Positions 44,380 to 53,876 of a stretch of DNA of 64,000 nucleotides are shown in pieces. The notes below the pieces were generated by a model. That model was not told where the DNA came from. It worked only from the letters and a program-made list of their open reading frames with translations, and ran no database searches. The position numbers were made by a program, and so were the translations under genes. This stretch comes from Gracilaria gracilis. Its lineage: Eukaryota; Rhodophyta; Florideophyceae; Gracilariales; Gracilariaceae. Every line of letters begins with the position of its first letter. Within the stretch, counting starts at the first letter, position 1. The stretch spans positions 1,054,001 to 1,118,000 of the forward strand of contig JARGSG010000224.1 in NCBI GenBank assembly GCA_030374805.1. Reading direction: 5' to 3'.

Positions 44380-44709
44380 GTGGAGACCGCTGAGGAAAAA
44401 GCAACTCGACTTGCTAAACGTCGGGAGACGTACGCGCGAGAGAAAATGGAAGAAGCGGATGGGCAAGACAAAACTGAGATGATTTCTTTACCCGTGAACA
44501 GCATAATTCTCTCTACTTTTGATCCTGAAGAGGATGGTGTAGACGGAACCTATCGTGTGAAAACTGTTATAGATCGATTTGAAATTTACCGACACGAGCA
44601 TGAGTTCTCCCCGAATGTTGCAGAAGGCCATGTAGTTTATGGTGTTCGTGAAGATGGAAGTCTCCGAAAGATACATGAGGCGAACAAAGTAAGGACTCCC
44701 TCTTCGTGA
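44380..44709 (+). CDS. short basic/charged ORF of unknown function
   Basis: 109 codons from ATG 44380; the frame has coding-like sequence upstream too (KNKAKEALRNKKKYNEAREV). It has heptad-like Lys/Arg/Glu repeats (EKATRLAKRRETYAREKMEE), then a beta-rich part (ISLPVNSIILSTFDPEEDGV, then YRVKTVIDRFEIYRHEHEFS). The RRETYA-type repeats are common in N-terminal regions of various transposon proteins. No firm assignment is possible, and it may be a fragment. Confidence 0.35.
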   Translation: METAEEKATRLAKRRETYAREKMEEADGQDKTEMISLPVNSIILSTFDPEEDGVDGTYRVKTVIDRFEIYRHEHEFSPNVAEGHVVYGVREDGSLRKIHEANKVRTPSS

Positions 44710-44804
44710 AGCAAAGTAACAACGTCCCAACATGTGCTGAGCAATGCAGAGACATTTTGGAAACGAGTGAAGCGTTCCCACCAGCGTTCGTAGCTGTTCG
44801 AGAG

Positions 44805-45296
44805 TTACAGGGACTTTATCGTGGGTTGCAGTGCTGGTTTGGGTGCGAGGGTGACGTTTGCATGCTGCGGAGGAGTATGAGCTCTTGGTTCCAACGATGC
44901 GTCGCCTGTCACGTCTCGTGACTTCACAGCGGGGTGCTGTACTGTCCTGGTGGTGGTGTCGGACTGTCGTGCTGCGAAGTCGTGCCACCAGCGCTTGTAG
45001 TTGATAACTGCCGTATGCGCAGAGTCGCGCGACGGTGCAAGGATCTCCTGTGTCGACATGGTAGCCGTTGTTGCCCGTATGTGGCGCAGAGTGCCCGACG
45101 CCTTCCCTCCCTGCTCTCCTGGGGTCCGTAGTCCCCGCATCCTATCTCTGAGGGCTCGTAGCGTCGATGTAGCCGGCTGGCGCTCCGTAGGAGGAGTCTC
45201 GGCGTCCTGCAGGCCCTGCTGTACAGTCCTGACTACCTCAGTGGCGTTCGCTGTGTGTCCCCGTCGCCAATCCGAGATCCGCATCTCCGCCCCCAC
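44805..45296 (-). CDS. Arg/Thr/Pro-rich ORF, uncertain
   Basis: 163 codons from an ATG: MGAEMRISDWRRGHTANATE, later SAHTAVINYKRWWHDFAARQ. The composition is coding-like in the middle, but there is no domain, and a long overlapping frame exists on the plus strand. It is listed only as a possibility. Confidence 0.22.
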   Translation of the reverse strand: MGAEMRISDWRRGHTANATEVVRTVQQGLQDAETPPTERQPATSTLRALRDRMRGLRTPGEQGGKASGTLRHIRATTATMSTQEILAPSRDSAHTAVINYKRWWHDFAARQSDTTTRTVQHPAVKSRDVTGDASLEPRAHTPPQHANVTLAPKPALQPTIKSL

Positions 45297-45429
45297 CCAT
45301 CATCCTCATCTTCATCCTCACCAAACAGCACTCTCTGTTTTCCCTTCGCGCATGTGCGCAGCTTATCTGGCTTTCCCTCTCTCAACTCGATATAGGATAT
45401 CACCCAGACCCTATATCCAAATATCATCT

Positions 45430-46842
45430 ACCCAATATAGCCCTAGCTAGAAGGACCAAGAACGTCAGTACTACCCAAGCACTGTAAATGTGAAAATTAA
45501 AAATTTTCAAGAAGGCCAATTTCATTTTCAGAATCAGTGTTGTAATTAAAATTACATTCTTACATCATTACAGTATATGTAGCAAAATTAAGCTGCCAAC
45601 AACATAAAAACAACCAACACAATTACTACCTGAAACAAAGATGTATGAGTCAACATGTTTAGCTCCACCAGAAAATATTGTCCAAACTCTATATTTCTAT
45701 TTTCACGAACAATTATGACATTTTACAGTCTGACATATAACTAAATCTAGTTTGATATCAAAACATACATTCTTACATCTTTTGAAAATAAAACTAAAAA
45801 ACTGTTGTCATAAGCCAGTCCCAATTACGTTTTAATATTTCTAACACACCCAAACAACAATGTTATACCCTATACAAATTTCTTACTCATTTACAATTCC
45901 CAGCCATCTAAAAAGTAGATTCTCTATTTGACACATCATAATAATTTTGTTCTTAGTAATTTAAAGCTCTATTACACATTACACTATTAGTAATTAAAAT
46001 ATGTGCCATCAAGAACTTCAAATACTTCTAAGTCCATAATACATGTTCAATTTAAGTCATAAAATACCGATATCTTAGTCTTGAGAAAAACAAAAACCGC
46101 TTTTCGTAACACCAACATACACATTCGTACTGAAGAACAGTTCTGGCCTTGAAAGAATCAATTTTATCTTCTACTTCTAGATATATAATATGTGCAGCTT
46201 TTAAGAAAGCTTAGATATGATTCATATCCGAAAATGTATTTTTGTTTGTTGAGGTATATGAAATATTTATTTAAACTTTTCACAGTCGTTATTTAAGAAT
46301 GTTTATAGGAATGGTAAAACCCGCCAATACATTATGCTTGAACAAAAAGTTGAAGCGCATATGATATTAAGATACGAGACGCCGGGAGTAATCTTAGCGA
46401 AGTTATTCATTAAAACGGTTCATAAACTGGTTTGGTCATTATATGGTTTCCAACCCATAACCATGCGCCAATTCATGGTATCAAACCTAATTTTTTGATC
46501 TGCCATTCAATTTGAGATTAGGGGGGAATTATTTAAGTTGATCCCAGGTTGTGATTGATCTCTTCTGAAGTTAAAGTAACGGCGAGTACACAATCACTTC
46601 ATGCCAACCTTCACGGAAAACCCCAATGGTTCGCGCCGTTTCCGTAACGGTCAGTTTACAACCGTGTAGGTTGTCAATCAAAAAAAAATTGTAACGTTAA
46701 TTTGGGCCGTTTGTAAGGGTTGTACAGAAATGCGGATCAATTGGAGCCTTCGTTCCCGTTGATCATAACACGAGACGCAGATCTGTTCCTTTCCTCGAGA
46801 GCAAGATCTTCGTGAGAACCGTCTAGAAAAGCTAAGAAAGAA
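45430..46842. other. AT-rich 5' flank of transposon module B
   Basis: About 1.4 kb of AT-rich DNA with no gene, starting sharply after GC-richer sequence at about 45430. It probably contains the left end and promoter of module B. The last 250 bases before the ATG become less AT-rich. I found no inverted repeat matching the far side. Confidence 0.6.
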
Positions 46843-49596
46843 ATGGAGGTCGTGAATGTGTTGTGCAGTGATGACAGTTCCGCCAACCTCACGTCATCTT
46901 CTCAGCAACTTGAAAGTGACCCCCGTGGTGTAATACTGTTCCAGAAGAATAACGATTTGTATCAGATAACTCGGAATATTTCTGCTCGACATTGCCGTGT
47001 TTTCGAAAAGCCGCCACCGTATCTGCCAGTTTCACCTGAGGGGTTTGCTTCTTTTGTGAATTTGGAAGGGTATGGTTTGCAAGCTGATACATTCATTGAA
47101 TTTTCTCCGTACTCAATGCGTTCGAAGGTTTCAAAGGATTCAACTTTACATATTTTTGGAAACAAGATTCCAGTAATGAGGCGAACATTCAGTTGTTCAG
47201 GAATTAAGTGTTGTAGCACTAGCCTCAATGTGTGTAAGAGAGGACATGATGGTATCTGGAGTGGAAATGAAAGCTTAAGGAAGCTGGACCCCCGTTCCAT
47301 TGCCGCGGTAGGAAATTTTGGAACTCAGTCCGGCGAACTTCATTCACTGGAAAGTTGTACAGGAGGTGCAAATGATGCACATTTGACGAGCAGTTCAGAA
47401 TCTTACAAAACGTCAAATTTAATTCCAGCGTCTCGGATAAATGATAACCTAGGAAAACGTTCTCACACATTTTCTGGTTTATGCCATACAACCGAACCAA
47501 ACATGTATAGAGATTCTGAGGCTGAGCCAAATAATTGTCCACGCCATTTGTATGAAGCACAAAGTTGTGTTAGATGGAGTAATGAAACAGAAGTATTGGT
47601 GAGAAAACGAAGTGTAGCAGTCGATTATGAGAAAAGCCTTGCTCGCCAAGTCTTTTTCTTCGCGCAGAACGCCTTCCCTCTGATCTGCAAGCACGATTCA
47701 TTCGTGTCTAGTTTGGATCAATTGGAAATGCTCCAACACGCGGCCGAACCTCAACGTCGAAGCCCAAACTGGGTGTTCAAGGTTGGAAAGATGAGATATA
47801 ACCTGGAGAAGAGCGGATCTGTTGCGAGTTCTAAGCTTCTCGACTTCATAGGGTGTTGTCAGTTTGGAAAGGAAGGTGTAAGGGATCCCAAGAAATGTTC
47901 TCTTGTTAAGATTCCTTCTCATTTGCAGGGCGCCAATCAAGATATGGTTAATGAAATGATCGCAATGGCGAAGATGGGCGTTTTCCCAGAAAGCCCAAGA
48001 ACTACTGGAGACTGCCCACCATACCCGTTGAGCACACGTGCGAGGTTCTGTACACGTTTTGTACATCTTCAGGAATCCCCACGTCTGGTGCACGTCAAAT
48101 GTGAAGCAGAATATCATTACCTCTTCATGAAGCAACGTGAAGATGACAAATTCTTATCTTGGGCAGTTATAGTAGGGGTTGGGGTTCATTCTCACGCATG
48201 GCCAGTGATGAAGCCTCCACCGTCCTTGGTGAAGAACTTTGTGGTAGATCTTTGCAACCGTAACGACCTACTGAGTGGCAGCATGATACTGCAGAAGGTT
48301 AAAGAGCGGTTTGGCTGCGCACCTCCGCCTTCCACAGTGAAGAGACTGCGGGGAAATGCCCACAAAACTATCCATCCCAAGGGAAGCTCTCTAGCTGCTT
48401 TGCTCAGCAGTATATGTCCTGGGCAGAACAACACCTTTGGAAACTGCTCTTATATATTATCAGTTGAGGGTCAAAGATCGAACGACGATTTCCGTTTGAC
48501 TCGGGACCAGAAAGGCTTGTCCATAATTTTCGGAGAGAAAATTCTCCTAGACAAAGCCGCCCAATATCCTCGGTTTGGATGTGATGGGACTTTCGGTATC
48601 GTAAATGCTCACGACGAAGATGGACAGGTGTTGCAATTCGAACTGGTATCAATAATTGCGAAGGACGAAATGACAGGCTGCATATATGCAGTCATGCACC
48701 AGCTCTGCACCAGAAAGACTACTGGATCTCGTTTGCTTTTGTTTCGCGAGTTCGTGTCCCAGATGAGGCGGCGAGGTTTGGGTGATCCATTGAAGGCTTC
48801 TGGCCAAGACAGGTTGACAATGGCTACAGACTTCGAAACAACATATGCTTTTAGTTTGGCTACGGCTCTGGACGAAACTTTTAAGTCAGGTGCTGTTATT
48901 GATTATATCAAAGCTGTTGCAGTCGGGTGCGATGTTCACGCCAAGAGATGTATTTTGGAAAAATGCGAAATCACAAACGAACGAAAGCTTTTTGAGTGGG
49001 CAATTGGTACTCGAAATGTCTATTCAAGGGAAGAATGTGAGCAATCGTTGAGCTTCATGAGAGGAATGGGATCCAAATGGGAAGCATTTGCCGACTGGCT
49101 TGCGAAGAATACATGTGCATACTTGCTCTGGTTTCAGAACCATTCTTGCTCAATTCCAATTGCAGAGAGGCACCGCGCCCTATTTTTCGATACAAATCCG
49201 AACGAAGCATATCACAATCGGATAAAATCGCTCCCAAAATTTGCAATGGCACATGGGAGAGGCCTTCAGATTCTTGATGCTTTACAACTCCTGAGAGAGC
49301 TGGATCAGTCGGATGCACAAAATCTTTTTATAGATGGCCCAATTTCCGGTTATCCAAAGCTCTCTAAACCTCAATGGAAGCGCGCTCAATCTAAAGGCAG
49401 GAAACGAAATGCAGCAGAGGTTATTGTTATTGAAGACAAAACTGTACCGGCATCGCAACCGAAGAGGGCGAAGAAGAACCCAACCACTGCGAAAAAGGCC
49501 AAGACGACTAAAGGAAAGCAGAACCAAATTGAACTGCTTAACTCAAGGATACAAAACCTCGAAAGTTTGCTGCAGAAAGTTCTAGAAAAGAAGTAA
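46843..49596 (+). CDS. MULE-like DDE transposase, copy B, intact
   Basis: 917 codons from ATG 46843 to TAA. Catalytic candidates are Asp581 (GCDGTFGIV), Asp663 (ATDFETTYAF) and Glu788 (TNPNEAYHNRI), spaced 82 and 125 residues apart, identical to copy A. GCDVHAKRC supplies the CxxH motif that follows the second Asp in MULE/hAT-type transposases. N-terminal region: an FQKNNDLYQITRNISARHCR block, GFASFVNLEGYGLQADTFIE, then Cys-containing FSCSGIKCCSTSLNVCKRGH, possibly zinc-binding. A second block is conserved with copy A (NWVFKVGKMRYN, DFIGCCQFGKEGVRDPKKCS, CPPYPLSTRARFCTRFVHLQ). The C-terminus is a Lys-rich nuclear-signal-like stretch (SQPKRAKKNPTTAKKAKTTK) and a short leucine-zipper-like helix. 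It has no stop or frameshift, so this is the candidate active copy. MULE assignment is by motif and fold logic; FAR1/FHY3-like domesticated forms are the alternative. Confidence 0.82.
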   Translation: MEVVNVLCSDDSSANLTSSSQQLESDPRGVILFQKNNDLYQITRNISARHCRVFEKPPPYLPVSPEGFASFVNLEGYGLQADTFIEFSPYSMRSKVSKDSTLHIFGNKIPVMRRTFSCSGIKCCSTSLNVCKRGHDGIWSGNESLRKLDPRSIAAVGNFGTQSGELHSLESCTGGANDAHLTSSSESYKTSNLIPASRINDNLGKRSHTFSGLCHTTEPNMYRDSEAEPNNCPRHLYEAQSCVRWSNETEVLVRKRSVAVDYEKSLARQVFFFAQNAFPLICKHDSFVSSLDQLEMLQHAAEPQRRSPNWVFKVGKMRYNLEKSGSVASSKLLDFIGCCQFGKEGVRDPKKCSLVKIPSHLQGANQDMVNEMIAMAKMGVFPESPRTTGDCPPYPLSTRARFCTRFVHLQESPRLVHVKCEAEYHYLFMKQREDDKFLSWAVIVGVGVHSHAWPVMKPPPSLVKNFVVDLCNRNDLLSGSMILQKVKERFGCAPPPSTVKRLRGNAHKTIHPKGSSLAALLSSICPGQNNTFGNCSYILSVEGQRSNDDFRLTRDQKGLSIIFGEKILLDKAAQYPRFGCDGTFGIVNAHDEDGQVLQFELVSIIAKDEMTGCIYAVMHQLCTRKTTGSRLLLFREFVSQMRRRGLGDPLKASGQDRLTMATDFETTYAFSLATALDETFKSGAVIDYIKAVAVGCDVHAKRCILEKCEITNERKLFEWAIGTRNVYSREECEQSLSFMRGMGSKWEAFADWLAKNTCAYLLWFQNHSCSIPIAERHRALFFDTNPNEAYHNRIKSLPKFAMAHGRGLQILDALQLLRELDQSDAQNLFIDGPISGYPKLSKPQWKRAQSKGRKRNAAEVIVIEDKTVPASQPKRAKKNPTTAKKAKTTKGKQNQIELLNSRIQNLESLLQKVLEKK

Positions 49597-50950
49597 ATTG
49601 ATAGTAAAAGTTGTGGGGTGTTTTGGGAGAAAAGAAGTACATTGATGATAAAGGTTGTCGGGTTCTTTTAGTGTGCGTCCCATGAGAACCTTAAAGTTCT
49701 CTTCCTCTCGTGTAATAGTATGGAAAGAAATAAGATAAAGGATTTGACCCAAAACATAACCAATATAAATATCGTTTTGTATAGCTCTCATAATATATTA
49801 TGTGATTAGAATGTAAATCAATAAGATAATGTTTAAAACTTCAGGAACAAAATATGGGGTGAGGGTTTCTGAAAGGGAAATCGATCCAAGAAATATATAT
49901 GAGGCCCGTCTTATATATGATGCGAAAACAAGAGGCGAAGTAAAAAATTTATACGACCAGAAAGCCTACAAGAATATACACTTAGAAAGTGAGAAAAACC
50001 TATATAATATGTACGATATTAATGTGTTGTTAACTGCAAAAAGTATTTTGATTCATATTGAACGGGCTTTAAAATATATATACGCTAAAGCTCTACGAGA
50101 TAAGACGGTATTTTTTTCTCTAATTACTACTTTGTAGTACTGCCTGAAGTGTAGCAGGGTTTTGGATCACCTTTTTCGGATCGGAAATGTACATGTACTA
50201 TAGTGGGTCCTTCTTTTGTTATGGAATTGAAAATTTTCATTTTCGTACCTTACTTGTGAGATATATATAAAATATGGAGTAGATGATAATCTTTTCTAAA
50301 AGACAAAAATTTAATACTGAGACCTTACAATTCTGTAGAAAACGATATGTTTCTCATGTATAATATTGCATTACTGGGAATAGAATACAAGTAATTGGAA
50401 ATAGGAAAGTAATGATGCCTTTAGTTTTTCTTATGAGACTAGTTATTTTCTTTGCCCATAATATTCAGTATTTATGTAAGAAGAATGTCGTATATATATA
50501 TATGTATTTGATGACCTTTCCTCTTATAGATGCACACTCATCAATTTCTTTTATAGGGTACTTAGAACTTAATCTTTTTTCGTAAGACCTTTAAATTCTA
50601 TATGATGATCTCAGACATAAGACTTGCATAATAAACTAGATCATAAACCTCTCGGATGGTGATAACTACTCTAGAAAGAAGCATTGCGCAATGTTGTGGA
50701 AGCCAGGCATGCGTTTTTTAGATAAATTTTTTGAAAACAAATAAAGTTGTGTAATTTCTTTACGAATCAGTCTATCATTCCTAGTTTTCAATTCATTTCA
50801 AAATATTCTGCCTATAACGTCCAATATTTGAAATTATTGCAAGTGCTGGAAACTCTCTGGTACGCAACGGTCTTAAAAAACGGACTTCAAATAGCCCAAA
50901 TTCAAGACTCTTCTCCTCGAACAATCCTCCATCACTGCCACTAGCACAAG
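49597..50950. other. AT-rich spacer between transposase B and zinc-finger gene B
   Basis: 1.35 kb of AT-rich sequence. A 102-codon ATG frame at 49829-50137 (MFKTSGTKYGVRVSEREIDP) has no counterpart in module A and no domain; I do not count it as a gene. The spacer should hold the 3' end of the transposase mRNA and the promoter of the next gene. Confidence 0.55.
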
Positions 50951-52156
50951 ATGGCACGGAAGGCAGGCGCTCGCGACCGCCGTGCCCCAGCCCGACAACA
51001 CGATAATATCGAGCAAACGCCGCCGGGAGGCGCCTCACGGCACGTTTCTCGCAGCCGTAATGCTGTCGAAAAAACTACGCCCCCGGGTGCCAAACGCTCC
51101 CGTACAGCACGGCTCTCAGTTCCGGTTTCGGTGGCTAGGCCTCGCAAGAAGATTGCGAAGAAGTCTTTGCGTGCACGAAATTCGGAGGCCTCCTCCTCCC
51201 GAGCCCGGCCGAAAAAAAAGACCCCGAGGAAAGATCCTCGTATTCACACTCGCCGAATAATCATTTTGAGCTCATCCGAAGATGGTTCAGATATTGGGCC
51301 TGCCCCGTCTCCAGTTAACACAACGCCCCGTTTCGACTCTTTAGATCTGGGCGAGGAGGTTGGTTCTCCACCACGGGATGCTATTGGCCCGTCTTCTGCG
51401 TCTTCTAGCTGTGGTGCTGTGGTTGTGTCTACTCCTACAGCTCCTACTGCTGTTGCCTATGATCCCGGGCTTCATCGCTCGTCTCCGTCAACTGCTTCTC
51501 CCGTTGCTGGTGCTTGCCATTCCTCCGCGTCCCGCCGTCCTAACCCCACAGCCGCAGCCCCTACTATGGCGAAAATTGTTCCTGCGGCTTCCGCGCCTCC
51601 TGGTTCCACGTCATCCCCAACGTTGGCGCGTTCAGTGAAGAAGGTGTCTTACGTGGGGGATGATGTGCATGGCAACCATTTCGTGGAGGTGGTTCGCGTG
51701 GAACGATGCCTTGCAGCTGTAGCCTGTTTGTGTACAGACGACAGCTGCACCGGATCTGTTCGTGTCGGCACGTATGGCTACCTTGCTGAAGATGCAAGCA
51801 AGAAGTGTCTACACTGCGACACCGGTACGGAGAAAGGGTTTTCCAATGCGGCGGAGTTGGGCAACCACCTGCGCAACTCCAAAGCTTGTCGACTTGCTCG
51901 AGGTGTGCTTGTTTCATCTTTGACACCAAAAGAGAGATTAGGATCGGGTTTACAGGAGGTTATTAATCAAACGAAGTTTAAGAAGAAGAAAGGTGGAAAG
52001 CTACGTTTTTTCGGCAAGAATTGCAAAGGAGACTACAGTTACAGCGAGCGCTGGAACCACTGCGCTAACTGCTGGTTAGATATCTACCAAGTAGCGCAAT
52101 TGCCAGACCCCATAGAAGATATTGACGCCGTAGACCCTGAGCACAATGCTCACTAA
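50951..52156 (+). CDS. module B accessory protein: basic, Ser/Pro-rich, C2HC zinc finger
   Basis: 401 codons from ATG 50951 (MARKAGARDRRAPARQHDNI). Residues 1-100 are Arg/Lys-rich (VARPRKKIAKKSLRARNSEA), suggesting nuclear localisation or nucleic-acid binding. Residues 100-240 are a Ser/Pro/Ala-rich linker with an acidic patch. The C-terminal 160 residues hold the conserved part: ACLCTDDSCTGSVRVGTYGY, then KKCLHC and EKGFSNAAELGNHLRNSKAC (Cys286-x2-Cys289-x16-His306-x6-Cys313), VLVSSLTPKERLG, and YSERWNHCANCWL. The tail is acidic. Module A carries the same blocks in the same order. The family is not one I recognise. Position and co-occurrence make it an element-encoded partner of the MULE transposase; a host gene twice caught next to a MULE is less likely. 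Confidence 0.8.
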   Translation: MARKAGARDRRAPARQHDNIEQTPPGGASRHVSRSRNAVEKTTPPGAKRSRTARLSVPVSVARPRKKIAKKSLRARNSEASSSRARPKKKTPRKDPRIHTRRIIILSSSEDGSDIGPAPSPVNTTPRFDSLDLGEEVGSPPRDAIGPSSASSSCGAVVVSTPTAPTAVAYDPGLHRSSPSTASPVAGACHSSASRRPNPTAAAPTMAKIVPAASAPPGSTSSPTLARSVKKVSYVGDDVHGNHFVEVVRVERCLAAVACLCTDDSCTGSVRVGTYGYLAEDASKKCLHCDTGTEKGFSNAAELGNHLRNSKACRLARGVLVSSLTPKERLGSGLQEVINQTKFKKKKGGKLRFFGKNCKGDYSYSERWNHCANCWLDIYQVAQLPDPIEDIDAVDPEHNAH

Positions 52157-53530
52157 TAAATGCACTCGAAGCAATCTCGACATTGCTTTCGAATCGGCTG
52201 TTACGAACATGTCCACTTTGCCGGCGGCAAAAATTGGGAGCATTGAAAAGAACGGCGGCGGCGGAGTGACCAGCGCGGTGGCGACAGAGCGCTTCTGCGT
52301 GCACAGGCGGCGATGGGCGGCGGCGGTGGTGGAGGGCGGTGCGGCCAGCGGCGGCGGCGCGGGCGGCGGCGGCAGCGGGGAGGGGTGCGGGGGTGGCATA
52401 GCGCCTCTGCCAGCAGCGACGGCGGAGGGCGGCGCGGTGGTGCCAGTGGTAGATGCAGTGGGCTTTGGTAGCACAGTGGTTTTGCGGCGCAATCATGGCA
52501 AAGGGCATCAGGGGAAAGAATTGCGGGGGAGGCGGAAAGCGGCGAGGTGGTGGCCGAGCAAAGAACCGTGGCAGGAGCGGGACGTGGGGGTAGCAGAGCG
52601 CATCTTTCGGCGGCGCCGGCCGCGGCAGAGAGACGTGGGGGCGATAGAGCGCCTGTGCCGGTGGTGCGCGAGCGGCAAGCGGAGGGCGACAGAGCGCCTC
52701 TCCCGGTGGCGGCGGCTCTGTCAGCGGTGGCGGTTGAGGGCAGCGCTGCCGGCGGCAGTTGCTCTACCCGCGGCAGCGGTAAAGGGCAGGGCGAGCGGCG
52801 GCGGGAGGAAGCGGGGGCGGCAGAGCGCCTCTGCCGGCGGCGTTGGCTTTGCCCCCTGCGACGGTAAATGGCGAGAGCGCTTCTGCCAGTGGCGCGCGAG
52901 CGGCGGTAGAGGGCGAGGCGGGTGGCGGCGGAACGAAGCGGGGACAGAAGAGCGCCTCTGCCGGCGGCGGGGGCTCTGACCCCTGCAACGGTAGAGGCGG
53001 AGGGAAGCGGGGGCGGCAGAGCGTTTCTGCCGGTGGCGCCCGAGCGGCAGCGGCGGCGGCGAAGAGGCGGCAGAGGGCCTCGAGAGGAAGCAAAGGCGGC
53101 AGAGCGCTTCTGCCGGCAGCGGTGGCTTTGCCCCCTACGATGGTAAATGGCGAGAGCGCCTCTGCCGGTGGCGCGCGAGCGGCGGTGGAAGGCGGGGCGA
53201 GTGGCGGCGGAACGAAGCGAGAACGGCAGAGCGCCTCTGTCGGCGGCAAGGGGGACGGCAGAGCGCCTCTGCCGGCGGCGGGGGCTCTGACCCCTGCAAC
53301 GGTAGAGAGCGGCGCGAAAGGCGGTGGAGGGAAGCGGGGGCGGCAGAGCGCCTTTGCCGGTGGGGCCCGAGCGGCGGCGGTGGCGGCGGAGAGGCGGCAG
53401 AGCGCCTCTGGGGACTGGGGACTGCGGGAGGTCTGGCGCCCGAGCGGCGGCGGTGGCGGCGGAGAGGCGGCAGAGCGCCTCTGGGGACTGGGGACTGCGG
53501 GAGGTCGGGAGAAAAAAAAGGACGACGACG
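52157..53530. repeat. G-rich minisatellite tract, 3' part of module B
   Basis: Very G+C-rich with strong G bias on plus. Many copies of the palindromic phrase GCAGAGCGCCTCTGC occur within GGCGG repeats. A unit with GGCTTTGCCCCCTGCGACGG recurs 279 bases later (52845 and 53124), and a unit ending CTCTGGGGACTGGGGACTGC is directly repeated just before 53510. Long frames on both strands (up to about 450 codons) are artefacts of the composition. The tract ends at a short A run (about 53512-53519). Confidence 0.8.
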
Positions 53531-53636
53531 GCTGTTGCATTACAGTCATTGGGACTCACCCACGTTTAATGTTTTTACTTTCGGTTGAATTGGGGTGGTG
53601 GGAGGTTGGGTCCAGGGTCGCGCTGAGAGCCCCACC

Positions 53637-53695
53637 GCTCAACTCGCCCCAACTCGCCCCAACTCGCCCCAACTCGCGCCAACTCGCCCAACTGG
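53637..53695 (+). repeat. 11-bp tandem repeat (CCCCAACTCG)n
   Basis: About five units of CAACTCGCCCC with minor changes lie upstream of the next gene, in its probable promoter or 5' UTR region. Confidence 0.85.
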
Positions 53696-53876
53696 CCTCC
53701 ACGCTGCCACGCAACACACGTGCACACGTACTCATACCACCACGCATGTCAGTTGCCGTTTCACCTTCTCACCGCTCACGGCGTGCTGTGCTCCTTCAGC
53801 GCCCGCGCCTCCATCCCTCGCCCGCATCCCCGCGCCGGCCCGCGCACCGCGCCCGCGCCGCACCGTCGTCGCCACC

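Noticed and set aside
49829..50137. Third gene of module B
   Set aside because: No equivalent in module A and an AT-rich, low-information product.
52201..53559. 452-codon open frame on the minus strand and several long plus-strand frames
   Set aside because: They lie in a G-rich minisatellite with almost no A/T, where stops are rare by composition; the products are Arg/Ala/Pro repeats on both strands at once.
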